Below are positions 17,733-26,456 of a stretch of 46,096 bases of DNA, piece by piece (position 1 is the first letter of the stretch; the number at the start of each line of letters is the position of its first letter). The position numbers were made by a program, and so were the translations under genes. The notes below the pieces were generated by a model. The model had not been told where the DNA came from and searched no databases. It was given only the letters and a program-made list of their open reading frames with translations. The stretch lies in contig JAJDCQ010000161.1 of NCBI GenBank assembly GCA_029260755.1, positions 1 to 46,096 of the forward strand, read 5' to 3'. This DNA is from Planctomycetota bacterium. Lineage in GTDB: Bacteria > Planctomycetota > J058 > JAJDCQ01.

Positions 17733-19055
17733 TTGCTCGACCGGATCATCGGAAGGGACAAGCTGAGGGTCGAAAACGAGCGCCTGCGGCGGGAGCTGCG
17801 GACGGCGCACGGCCTCATCGCGACCGGCCCCGAGTCCGCCGCGCCGAGCCACGGCGGCCCCCGCTCCGAGGTCGTCCGTCGCCACGCGCTCGAGCGCTTC
17901 CAGGCGATCGCCGCGGCGCTCGCCGGTCAGGATGACCTCCGCGCGACGCTCCGCTTCATCGTCTCGAACATCCTCGAGATCACCGGCGGCCAGCGCGGCT
18001 TCCTCATCCTGCGCGACGACGGCGAGCTCCGGTTCCAGACGGCCCTGCACCGCGATGGTCGCGACCTCCCGCCCGAGCCGTTCACCCTCTCGCGAACGAT
18101 CGCCGAGGAGGTCGCCCGCGAGGGGCGCCCGATCGTGACCGGCGGCGCCGTGGCCGACGGACGCCTCGAGGCGATCGAAAGCGTGCAGACCCTCGAGATC
18201 GCCAGCGTCCTGTGTCTCCCCATCCGCGCGGGCTCCGGCCCGATCGGGAGCGTCTACGTCGACGACCGGCGCGACCAGGCGTTCGTGCGCGTCGACACCG
18301 ACCTCGCCCAGGCGTTCGTCGACCTCGCCGGCATCGCGATCGAGCGGCTCCGGGCCGAGGAGCGGCGTCGCCGCGAGGAGCGTCTGGCCTCGCTCGGTCA
18401 GGCGGTGAGCTTCGTCCTCCACGACCTCGCCGGCCCGCTCCAGATCATCGGGCTCCGGGCGAAGCTCGCCGCGCGCAAGCTCGACCCCGAGCACGCCGGG
18501 CTCCTCGACGCGGTCACCGAGCAGTGCGCTCGGATCGACGGGATGGCGCGCGACATCCTCGACTACTCGCGCGGGTCGATCGGCCTCGCCCGCGATCCGG
18601 TCGTCGTCGCGGGCCTCGTCGACGGCGTCTGCACGGGGCTGCGCGACGTGGTCGTCGAGCGTGGGATCGAGCTCGCGATCGCCCACGGCGCGCCCACGGA
18701 CGTCACCGTCGCGGTCGATCGAGACCGTCTCACCCGCGCCGTCGAGAACCTGATCCGGAACGCAACCAATGTGCTGCCGCAGGGCGGGAAGATCCGCGTC
18801 TCGACCCGACGCGGGCCCGCCGGCGCGGAGATCTCCGTGGCCGACGACGGTCCGGGCGTCCCCGAGGCCGACCGCGCCCGGATCTTCGACCCGTTCGTCC
18901 GGGGACGCAAAGGCGGCTCGGGCATCGGTCTCGCGATGACGCGGCAGGCCGTGGAGGCCCATGGCGGCACCATCGCGGTCGGCGAGTCCGAGGAGCTCGG
19001 CGGCGCCGAGTTCGTGATCCGGCTCCCGATCGCGGACGAGGGGGTGGTGTCTTGA
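17733..19055 (+). CDS. GAF-domain sensor histidine kinase (cytoplasmic)
   Basis: 440 residues from a TTG at 17733 preceded by GGAGAGAG. A short coiled coil (about 10-25) precedes a GAF domain (about 55-205). The dimerisation/phosphoacceptor helix has His230 in SFVLHDLAGPLQ; the ATPase domain has the N box at ENLIRNATN (about 338-346), G1 at DDGPGVP (about 371-377) and G2 at GSGIGLAM. No membrane segment or signal peptide, so it senses a cytoplasmic cue. The likely partner is the sigma54 response regulator that ends the same operon at 27755-29110. First gene of six tightly linked genes. Confidence 0.93.
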   Translation: MLDRIIGRDKLRVENERLRRELRTAHGLIATGPESAAPSHGGPRSEVVRRHALERFQAIAAALAGQDDLRATLRFIVSNILEITGGQRGFLILRDDGELRFQTALHRDGRDLPPEPFTLSRTIAEEVAREGRPIVTGGAVADGRLEAIESVQTLEIASVLCLPIRAGSGPIGSVYVDDRRDQAFVRVDTDLAQAFVDLAGIAIERLRAEERRRREERLASLGQAVSFVLHDLAGPLQIIGLRAKLAARKLDPEHAGLLDAVTEQCARIDGMARDILDYSRGSIGLARDPVVVAGLVDGVCTGLRDVVVERGIELAIAHGAPTDVTVAVDRDRLTRAVENLIRNATNVLPQGGKIRVSTRRGPAGAEISVADDGPGVPEADRARIFDPFVRGRKGGSGIGLAMTRQAVEAHGGTIAVGESEELGGAEFVIRLPIADEGVVS

Positions 19056-22000
19056 AGCCCCGCGTCTCGCCCCCTCGCATCGAGTCCGACCGCCGCCGCG
19101 GGAGCGCCCTCATCGTCGCCCTCGCCGTCCTCGCGCTCCTGACCGTCTTCATCACCGCGATGATGACCGTCATGCGCCACGAGCGCCTCGCGTCGGCGAA
19201 TCACGTCCTCGACCAGAAGGCGCGCCTCCTCGCCGAGGCCGGCTGGCAGCGGGCGATCGCCGAGCTCCGGACGAGCGAGCTCGACCAGCCGTTCCCGACG
19301 ACCGATGCGCCGTGGGCCTTCCACGGCGACGAGGAGACCGGCAGCGGCGCCGGCGTCGCCCTCGCCGACGCGCGCCATCCGTCGTTCGCCGCGGGCACGG
19401 ACGACGCCGGCGCGTGGTCGGGCGTCCTCGGCGCGACGTTCCGCGATGCGGGCGACCGCTACGTCCTGCGCATCGCCGACACGGCCAGTCAGATCCACCT
19501 CGGACTGCCCGGCGAGCGACTCGCGCCGATGCTCGACACCCTCGGCCGCGCCATCGCCCAGGAGCGGGCCGACCGCGGCCTGACCGCGATCGACCCCATC
19601 GCCGGGCGCGGCGCCGCGATCGTGAGCGACCGCGATGCGCGCGGCGGCTTCCGGTCCGAGGTCGAGCTCGCCGAGGTGATCGGCGCGGCCGACTACGCCC
19701 TCGTCCGCGACTACGTCTGCGTCGATGCCTGGATCGACGAGAGCACGACGCGCCCCATCGCCGCCGGCCCCGGCGCCGAGGTGCCGCGCTTCGAGCGCGA
19801 GCCGCGCGCGCCGATCAACGTCAACACCGCCAGCCGCCCGGTCCTCATCGCGGCCATCCGCGGGCTCGCGCTCCGCGGCGAGGCGCCCATCACCGAGCCG
19901 CAGGCGCGCCGGGTCGCCGACGAGATCATCCGCCGCCGCGAGGGCGACGACCTCGACGCCGGCCCGATCACGAGCTGGCGTCGCTTCGGCGAGCTCGCCG
20001 AGTCGCTCCGCGACCCGGCGACCGGCGGGCTCTCGAGCGAGCAGGTCATCGCGCTCCTCGTCAACGCGAACCCGAACCTCTTCATCGCCGAGCTCAACCC
20101 CGACCGCGTGATCAACCGGGGCGCGGGCAAGGCCGACCTGGCCGTCGCGACGACCGAGCTCACCTTCCTGACGATGGGCGTCTACGAGATCGAGTCGATC
20201 GGGCGCGTCCTCGATCCGGACGGGGCGGTCGCGGCCGAGGCCCATCTCGAGAGCGTCGTCCGGATCTACGACCTCGCCCGGATCACGACCCAGCGCGAGC
20301 TCGAGGCGGCGCGCGTGCCCGGCGAGCACGATGCGACGGCGACCTTCCCGAACGCCCTGTGCGAGGCGGGCACGGTCGGCGCCTCGACCGTCAGCGGCTA
20401 CGTCCAGCTCCGGACCGACGTGCCCGTGCTCCGTTCCCGGGTCGCCGCGGGATCGGCGGCGAGCGCGCGGGACGAGGTCATCGACGCGCTCGCGATCGAC
20501 CCGGCCACCACGGCGAGCACCGAGCCGGCGGGCTTCGCCCCGAGCGGCCAGCTCGACCAGGACGTCCAGATCGGCCCGAGCGCCGCCCAGCGCGACCAGA
20601 ATGCCCAGCTCGACCAGGGCGGTCAGAATGCCCAGGCCGACGCGTTCGCGCCCGCGCGGGGCCGCGCGAACGTCGCAGGCGACGTGCCCGCCGCGGAGCG
20701 AGCGCTCGGGACGGCGCTCGCGCGAGCCACGCCGGGCGCGCTCCAGAAGCAGGCGCGCGTCTCCGCCCGGACCGCGGTCGCGCGCCACCTGATCGAACGC
20801 GGGCGGACCGCCCTGCGGTTCGACGGCGACGACGGCGAGCCGCTCGAGGCCGACTCCGGCGGCGACCTCTTCCCCGACGGCGTCCACGAGGCCCGGACCA
20901 AGCGCCGGACGTTCACGACCTCGTCGGACACCCTCTCGCTGGTCGAAGGATCGCTCGAGCTCTGGTTCAAGCTCGACGCGGGCGCCATCGACGATCCGAT
21001 CGTGCGGGTGACCCATCCCCTGACCGCCACGGTCGGCGTCCAGCACGAGGTGCGGGTCACCCGCCGCGGCGAGCGGCTCGCGATCGCGTCCGAGCGGCTG
21101 TTCTACGACCTCGGCGACGACGACGCGGAGGCGTTCCCGGTCCCCTTCGAGCTCTCGCGGAGCCTCGTCGAGGCGTCGATCGAGGGCGCCGGCGTGCCGA
21201 ACGAGTGGCATCACCTCGCCCTCGCGTGGCGCGACGGGACCGACCACGAGGTCGTCATCGACGGCGCCCGCGTCCCCCCGCGCCTCCGCGAGCCGGCCGA
21301 GCTCGGCCCACACACCGGAGCGCCGCCCTACGACGCGCGCCTCCAGCTCGGCGGCAGCTTCGACGCGGCCGGCACGGGACGCTTCGTCGATGTGACCTTC
21401 GACGAGATCGTCCTGACCGAGGACGGCGCGGCCCGGGCCGACGCCCCGCCGCCCGAGCGCTTCCGGTCCGCCGGGCGGGGCGTCGTCGGCCGCTTCGTCG
21501 GCGAGTTCCCCGCGTTCCTCCACGACGCGCGCCTCGGCGCGCTCGTCTGGACCGAGCAGCTCCCGGACGGCTACGGGTCGATCGAGTTCGACGCCGAGGT
21601 CTTCGACGCGAGCGTCGGGCTTCGGATCCGCGGCGTCGAGTTCGTCGCGCCGCCGGGCTCGGACTTCGTGGCGCCGAACGCCCCGGACGCTCCCCAGAGC
21701 GCCGCGACGACCGAAGGGCTCGAACCCGACGAGTCCGGCGGGGAAGAGTCGGACGATGACGACGACGAGGACGAGGACGAGGACGACGAGCGGGCCGAGA
21801 CCGAGCAGCGGATGCAGGAGCATCGAGACGAGGCTGCCGAGCAGCGCCGTCAGACCCACGGCCAGGCGGATCAGGAGATCGCCGAGGCTGACGCCGAGCT
21901 CGCCCGTGGCGACATCACCCCCGCCGAGCACGCCTCGCAGGTCGCCGCGTCCGAGGCGTGGCGGGCAGACCGTCTGGCCCGGATCGACGCCGACGAGCAG

Positions 22001-22414
22001 CACGACCTCGAAGGGGAGCAGGAGCGTCTCGACCACAAGCTCTCGAGAGACGGGCACCGAGACGGAGACGACCGCCCCGCCGCCCCCACGGCGTCGCCGG
22101 ACGCATCTCCGGCCCCCACGGCCACCCCGACCGACCGCGCCACCGCCGGCGCGCGTCCGGCCACGGGCCGGACGGTCCGTGCGCGACGGCCGCTCGACGC
22201 GATCGACCTCGCGGCCGGCGGCGGCTCCTCCTCGTCGGGCGGCGGAGCCGGACGTCCCGGAATCATCCTCGCCGGCGAGTCGGTCGAGTTCTCCGTCGAG
22301 TTCACCTACGACCGCGCCGACGCCCCGCCCCTCAACGTCTCGCCGGTTCTCGACGACGTGACTCTGACCTTCCAGGGCCCGCTCGAGGTCGTCTCGTTCC
22401 GTTGGGTCCGGTGA
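19052..22414 (+). CDS. Giant GspK/PilX-like minor pseudopilin with LamG-like domain
   Basis: 1120 residues from a TTG that overlaps the kinase stop (TTGA). The N-terminus is a pilin-type hydrophobic helix after a basic leader (RRGSALIVALAVLALLTVFI). Next is a GspK-like region with the hallmark PINVNTASRPVLIAAI (about 253) and a helix-hairpin-helix stretch. At about 620-795 a LamG/concanavalin-like fold is suggested by SLELWFKLDAG, NEWHHLALAWRDG and a DEIVLTED strand. Residues about 890-1010 are highly acidic then coiled coil; the tail is Pro/Thr-rich then beta. GspK proteins are normally about 300 residues, so this is a major expansion. It should sit at the tip of a type II secretion or type IV pilus-like fibre. 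No other secretion genes are in the window. Confidence 0.82.
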   Translation: MKPRVSPPRIESDRRRGSALIVALAVLALLTVFITAMMTVMRHERLASANHVLDQKARLLAEAGWQRAIAELRTSELDQPFPTTDAPWAFHGDEETGSGAGVALADARHPSFAAGTDDAGAWSGVLGATFRDAGDRYVLRIADTASQIHLGLPGERLAPMLDTLGRAIAQERADRGLTAIDPIAGRGAAIVSDRDARGGFRSEVELAEVIGAADYALVRDYVCVDAWIDESTTRPIAAGPGAEVPRFEREPRAPINVNTASRPVLIAAIRGLALRGEAPITEPQARRVADEIIRRREGDDLDAGPITSWRRFGELAESLRDPATGGLSSEQVIALLVNANPNLFIAELNPDRVINRGAGKADLAVATTELTFLTMGVYEIESIGRVLDPDGAVAAEAHLESVVRIYDLARITTQRELEAARVPGEHDATATFPNALCEAGTVGASTVSGYVQLRTDVPVLRSRVAAGSAASARDEVIDALAIDPATTASTEPAGFAPSGQLDQDVQIGPSAAQRDQNAQLDQGGQNAQADAFAPARGRANVAGDVPAAERALGTALARATPGALQKQARVSARTAVARHLIERGRTALRFDGDDGEPLEADSGGDLFPDGVHEARTKRRTFTTSSDTLSLVEGSLELWFKLDAGAIDDPIVRVTHPLTATVGVQHEVRVTRRGERLAIASERLFYDLGDDDAEAFPVPFELSRSLVEASIEGAGVPNEWHHLALAWRDGTDHEVVIDGARVPPRLREPAELGPHTGAPPYDARLQLGGSFDAAGTGRFVDVTFDEIVLTEDGAARADAPPPERFRSAGRGVVGRFVGEFPAFLHDARLGALVWTEQLPDGYGSIEFDAEVFDASVGLRIRGVEFVAPPGSDFVAPNAPDAPQSAATTEGLEPDESGGEESDDDDDEDEDEDDERAETEQRMQEHRDEAAEQRRQTHGQADQEIAEADAELARGDITPAEHASQVAASEAWRADRLARIDADEQHDLEGEQERLDHKLSRDGHRDGDDRPAAPTASPDASPAPTATPTDRATAGARPATGRTVRARRPLDAIDLAAGGGSSSSGGGAGRPGIILAGESVEFSVEFTYDRADAPPLNVSPVLDDVTLTFQGPLEVVSFRWVR

Positions 22415-23988
22415 CCGCTCGGCGACCTCGGCCGAGCCTCCCCCGCGGCGTCGCCGCCGCCCTCGCCGCCCTCGCTCTCATCCCGCTCGCGGGGGCGATC
22501 GCTCGCCCCGACGACCGCCTTCGGCCGACGGTCGTCCGCGCCGCCGCCGCGCCCTTCCGGGTCGAGCTCTCCCTCGCGACGAGGCTACCGCCGGGCACGC
22601 GCCTCGATGCGGCCCTCTCGTTCGGCGGGCGCGCCCTCCACGGATCGTGGCGCGCGGTCGAGGTGGCCCGGGACGGCAAGGTGGCGCTCACCTTCGCCGA
22701 CGCGCGATCGGCCCGACACGGGCTCTACGCCGTCGTCCTCGTCCTCGACCTCGAGCGTCAGCCGCTCGAGACGCGCGATCGGATCGACCGGCCCGCCCGC
22801 TGGGAGGTGCCGGTCTACATCGGCGAGCCCGAGACCGAGCTCGCCGGCATCGAGGACGAGCGACGCCTCCTCGCCGAGGCGTTCGAGATCGCCGGCGTCC
22901 TCGTCGCGGACCTCGGCGCGCTCGACGCGGCGTCCGATCGAGACGCCGCCCTCGCCTCCCTCCGCTGGGAGCTCCGCCGCGTCGAGGAGCTCGTCGAGCC
23001 GCTCGACGCGAAGGCCCTCCTCGCGCCCCACCACCCCGATGCCGTCGACGACCTCGGCGCCATCGCCTCGCTCGTCGACGGGCTCCTCGCCGCCGAGACC
23101 CGCGGCGAACGCCCCCCGGTCTCGGCGAAGGCTATCGCGGCCGAGCACGCCGGTCGGGTCGACGCGCTCCGCCGCCGCGGAGTCCTCGAGGACGGCGACG
23201 CCGAGCGCGCCCTCGAGCAGGTCGCCCTCCTCGCTGAGACCCTCGTCCGCGACGCGGCGCCGCTCGTCGATCGGACCCGCGCCGGGACGAAGAGCGAGCG
23301 CCTCGGGCCGGACGCGGTCGATCCGGACGAGCTCGACCGCCAGCTCCGGCGTGCCGAGCTGCTCGCCGCCGACCTCCGGAGGCGAGCCGAGGCGCTCGCC
23401 GATGACGGTCCCGAGGGGACGGCGCGGCTGCGCGAGCTCGCCACGCTGCACCGGCGGATCGTCTCGATCGTCGCCGGGCGGCTCCGCACGATCGCGGGGC
23501 TCGACCCGGGCGCCGACGCGCCGCGGGCCGAGCACGGGGAGCTCGACGCCCTCGTCGGCCGGCGCGACGGCGCGGCCGACGCGGTCGCGCGGGTCCTCGA
23601 GCAGAAGCGCGAGGCGCTCGCCCGAACCCTGACCGGCGAGCTCGAGCGCCTCCTCGCGCGCCGGCGCGCCTGGGAGGAGCTCATCGGGGACGTGGATGGG
23701 GCCGAGGCGCTCGCGCGCTGGCGGGTCGAGGCGAGCGCGGAGCACGACCGCCTCGCCGCCCTCCGGGTCGCCGACGATCCGCTCGAGCGGCTCGGCGCCG
23801 CGCGCCTCCTCGAGCTCGCCGCGTCGACCCTCGTCCGCCGCGACCGACTCCGGACGGTCGCAGCGGCCGACCCGGCGCGCGCGGGCGACCCCCGCGAGCG
23901 CCGCCTCCTCGAGACCGTCCTCGACCGGACGGTCGCCCAGCTCCGCGCCCTCGCCTCGGGCGGCCCTCGCGACCGAGACGGGCGATGA
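22411..23988 (+). CDS. Exported alpha-helical protein of unknown function
   Basis: 525 residues from a GTG overlapping the previous stop (GTGA). A signal peptide or anchor is seen at about 12-32 (GVAAALAALALIPLAGAIA). Residues about 45-140 have alternating beta-strand-like wording (VELSLATRLPPGTRL, WEVPVYIGEP); the rest is Ala/Leu/Arg/Glu-rich helix with long coiled-coil stretches. I recognise no family. Its stop overlaps the ATG of the Ser/Thr kinase (ATGA), so it is made together with the pseudopilin and the kinase and probably works with one of them in the periplasm. Confidence 0.78.
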   Translation: MTARRPRPSLPRGVAAALAALALIPLAGAIARPDDRLRPTVVRAAAAPFRVELSLATRLPPGTRLDAALSFGGRALHGSWRAVEVARDGKVALTFADARSARHGLYAVVLVLDLERQPLETRDRIDRPARWEVPVYIGEPETELAGIEDERRLLAEAFEIAGVLVADLGALDAASDRDAALASLRWELRRVEELVEPLDAKALLAPHHPDAVDDLGAIASLVDGLLAAETRGERPPVSAKAIAAEHAGRVDALRRRGVLEDGDAERALEQVALLAETLVRDAAPLVDRTRAGTKSERLGPDAVDPDELDRQLRRAELLAADLRRRAEALADDGPEGTARLRELATLHRRIVSIVAGRLRTIAGLDPGADAPRAEHGELDALVGRRDGAADAVARVLEQKREALARTLTGELERLLARRRAWEELIGDVDGAEALARWRVEASAEHDRLAALRVADDPLERLGAARLLELAASTLVRRDRLRTVAAADPARAGDPRERRLLETVLDRTVAQLRALASGGPRDRDGR

Positions 23989-26396
23989 GCGAGCCGGCCT
24001 CCGACGACGCCAGCGTGGCCGGCCCCCGGTCGGTCACCTCGTCCCAGCTCCCGACCCGGATCGACGGCGAGAGCGACGCGCCCGCCCCCGGCGCGGGTCG
24101 GCCGCCGCCCGACGCGATCGGGGACTTCGACATCATCGGCGAGCTCGGCCGCGGCGCGATGGGCGTCGTCTACCTCGCCCGGGAGCGGAGCGTCGATCGG
24201 CGAGTCGCCCTCAAGGTGCTCCCCCTGCACCTCGCCGCGTCCGGGAGCGCCCACGAGCGATTCCGCCGCGAGGCGCGCTCGGTGGCCGCCCTCGATCACG
24301 AGGGGATCGTGCCGGTCTACCGCTACGGCGCGGCCGGGGACGGCCAGCCGTTCATCGCGATGAAGGTCGTCGAGGGGCGCTCGCTCGGCGCGATCCTCGA
24401 CGACCAGGTCGAGCGGGTCTCGCCCGAAAGGGCCGCCCGCCTCGTCGCGGCGACCGCGCGCGCGATCCACCACGCCCACGACCGAGGCATCCTCCACCGC
24501 GACATCAAGCCGAGCAACATCATGATCACGCCCGAGGACCGCGCCCTCGTCATGGACTTCGGCCTCGCCCGCGACGACGACGACGCGACCCTCACCGGGA
24601 CGGGCGACACCGTCGGGACGCCCGCGTTCATGTCGCCCGAGCAGGCGCGGGCGTTGCCGCTCGATCGGCGGAGCGACGTCTACTCGCTCGGGGCGACCCT
24701 CTACGAGGCGCTCACCCTGGCCCCGCCGTTCCGCGGCGCGCACGGCCGCGCGGTCATGCTCCAGGTGGTGAACGAGGAGCCGCGCTGGCCGCGGGACCTC
24801 GTGCCGCATCTCCCGGCCGAGCTCGACGTGATCGTGCGCAAGGCGATGGCCAAGCGCCCCGACGATCGCTACCGCAGCGCGGCGGAGCTCGCGGACGACC
24901 TCGAGCGATGGCTCCGGGGCGAGCCGATCCTCGCCCGACCGATCGGCGGGATCACTCGCCTGGGCCGATGGGCGTGGCGCCATCACCGGGCGCTCGCCGC
25001 CGGCATCGTCGCCGCGGCGACGATGGGCGCGGCCGTCGTCGCCGTCGGGGTCGGCGCCGGCGAGCGCGCCCGGGCCGGCGCGCTCGCCGAGCAGCTCGCC
25101 GAGGTGGACGGAGCGCTCGAGGAGGGGGGAGCGCGCGGCGTCGGGCGCGCCCGCGACCTGCTCGGCGCCGTGAGCGCCGACGCGCCGGAGGGCTCGGGCG
25201 TCGCCGAGCGCCGGGCGCGGCTCGAGATGCTGACGGCGACCGTGGTCGCCGGGGAGCTCGAGCGGGCGCGCGCCGCGATCGCGGAGCGTGACCGCGCGGA
25301 CCTCGGCCTCCTCGCCGGCGAGGACGACCCGGTCGCGCTCCGGGCGCAGGCGCGCGCCGCGATCTCGGAGGCGCTCGACGCCGCCCGCGCCGTCCTTCGC
25401 CTGGACCCGGACGAGGAGGAGGCGCTCCGGATCGTCGAGGCGTTCGTCACCGGAAGCCGCCTGGTCAACCTGAGCGGCATCCGCGACGGGATGCGCGTCG
25501 ATGTGAGGCGGTTCGACGAGGACGACTGGCGCCCGACGGGCGCGTGGGAGCCGGTCGACCTCGGCGGGGCGAGCGGCGAGCTTCCGGTCGCGGCGCGACT
25601 GCCGACCCACGGCGTCCTCCGCGTGTCCGGCGACGGCCTCGTCGAGACCCGTCTCCCCTACCGGTCGGACGCCTTCGTGCTCGACTTTTTCGTTCTCCCG
25701 CTGCCGGCGCCGATCCCAGCCTCGCCCGAGCTCGAAGGGATGGTTCGCGTCCCGGCGGGGCCGTGCCTCCTCGGGGGCAACGCTCGCGGATCGGCGTCCG
25801 GGTCGGCGACCGAGGAGATGGTCGAGGGCTTCCTCATCGACCGGACCGAGGTAACCGTCGCGCGCTTCGCGGCGTTCGTCGCGGCCGGCGGCTACGGCGA
25901 GCGCCGCCTGTGGAGCGACGCGGGCTGGGCGTGGCGGCGCGCGGCCGACGTCGACGGCCCGGACCCGACGAGCGTCGCCGGCTCGGCGGAGCTCCCCGTC
26001 GTCGGCATCAACCGTCACGAGGCCGACGCGTTCGCGCGCTGGGCCGGGCGGCGCCTCCCGACCGAGCGGGAGTGGGAGAAGGCGGCGCGCGGCACCGACG
26101 GTCGCCTCTTTCCCTGGGGAAACGCCCGCGACGCGGTCGGAGCCCCCGACGCGCTCGGTGCGCCCGGCGCGAACGCGGGCGACGAGAGCCCGTTCGGATG
26201 CCTCGACATGGGTCGCAACGCGATGGAGTGGACCGCCTCGGCGCCCGCGAGCAACGCCGCCCTCGCGATCGTCCGCGGCGGCGCGTTCAGCTACGACCCG
26301 CGGGCCGGTCGGAGTCGATGCGCGGCGCGCGAGGCGCTCGCGCCCGAGGACCGGCAGCCGTTCGTCGGCTTCCGCACGGCCAAAGACCTCCCCTGA
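23985..26396 (+). CDS. Membrane Ser/Thr protein kinase fused to a SUMF1-like domain
   Basis: 803 residues. The PknB-type kinase domain (about 46-315) is complete: GRGAMGVV loop, Lys77 in VALKVL, HRDIKPSN from His171, DFG at 191-193, and the activation segment with GTPAFMSPEQ. One membrane helix lies at about 335-356, a helical stalk to about 490, a small beta region (NLSGIRDGMRVDVRRF, PEGA-like) at 490-575, and a SUMF1/formylglycine-generating-enzyme-like domain at 585-800 (VPAGPCLLGG, IDRTEVTVARF, RLPTEREWEKAARG, FPWGN, AMEWT, RGGAFSY). The Cys pair of true FGE is absent, so this is a binding or structural copy, as is common in Planctomycetota kinases. Confidence 0.93.
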   Translation: MSEPASDDASVAGPRSVTSSQLPTRIDGESDAPAPGAGRPPPDAIGDFDIIGELGRGAMGVVYLARERSVDRRVALKVLPLHLAASGSAHERFRREARSVAALDHEGIVPVYRYGAAGDGQPFIAMKVVEGRSLGAILDDQVERVSPERAARLVAATARAIHHAHDRGILHRDIKPSNIMITPEDRALVMDFGLARDDDDATLTGTGDTVGTPAFMSPEQARALPLDRRSDVYSLGATLYEALTLAPPFRGAHGRAVMLQVVNEEPRWPRDLVPHLPAELDVIVRKAMAKRPDDRYRSAAELADDLERWLRGEPILARPIGGITRLGRWAWRHHRALAAGIVAAATMGAAVVAVGVGAGERARAGALAEQLAEVDGALEEGGARGVGRARDLLGAVSADAPEGSGVAERRARLEMLTATVVAGELERARAAIAERDRADLGLLAGEDDPVALRAQARAAISEALDAARAVLRLDPDEEEALRIVEAFVTGSRLVNLSGIRDGMRVDVRRFDEDDWRPTGAWEPVDLGGASGELPVAARLPTHGVLRVSGDGLVETRLPYRSDAFVLDFFVLPLPAPIPASPELEGMVRVPAGPCLLGGNARGSASGSATEEMVEGFLIDRTEVTVARFAAFVAAGGYGERRLWSDAGWAWRRAADVDGPDPTSVAGSAELPVVGINRHEADAFARWAGRRLPTEREWEKAARGTDGRLFPWGNARDAVGAPDALGAPGANAGDESPFGCLDMGRNAMEWTASAPASNAALAIVRGGAFSYDPRAGRSRCAAREALAPEDRQPFVGFRTAKDLP

Positions 26397-26456
26397 GGTT
26401 TCGCGACCGACCGGGACGCGGTAGGGTCGTGTCACGCAGCGCGCGGGGAGGTCGTG

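Noticed and set aside
25735..26396. Functional formylglycine-generating enzyme
   Set aside because: The catalytic cysteine pair is absent and no sulfatase gene lies nearby.
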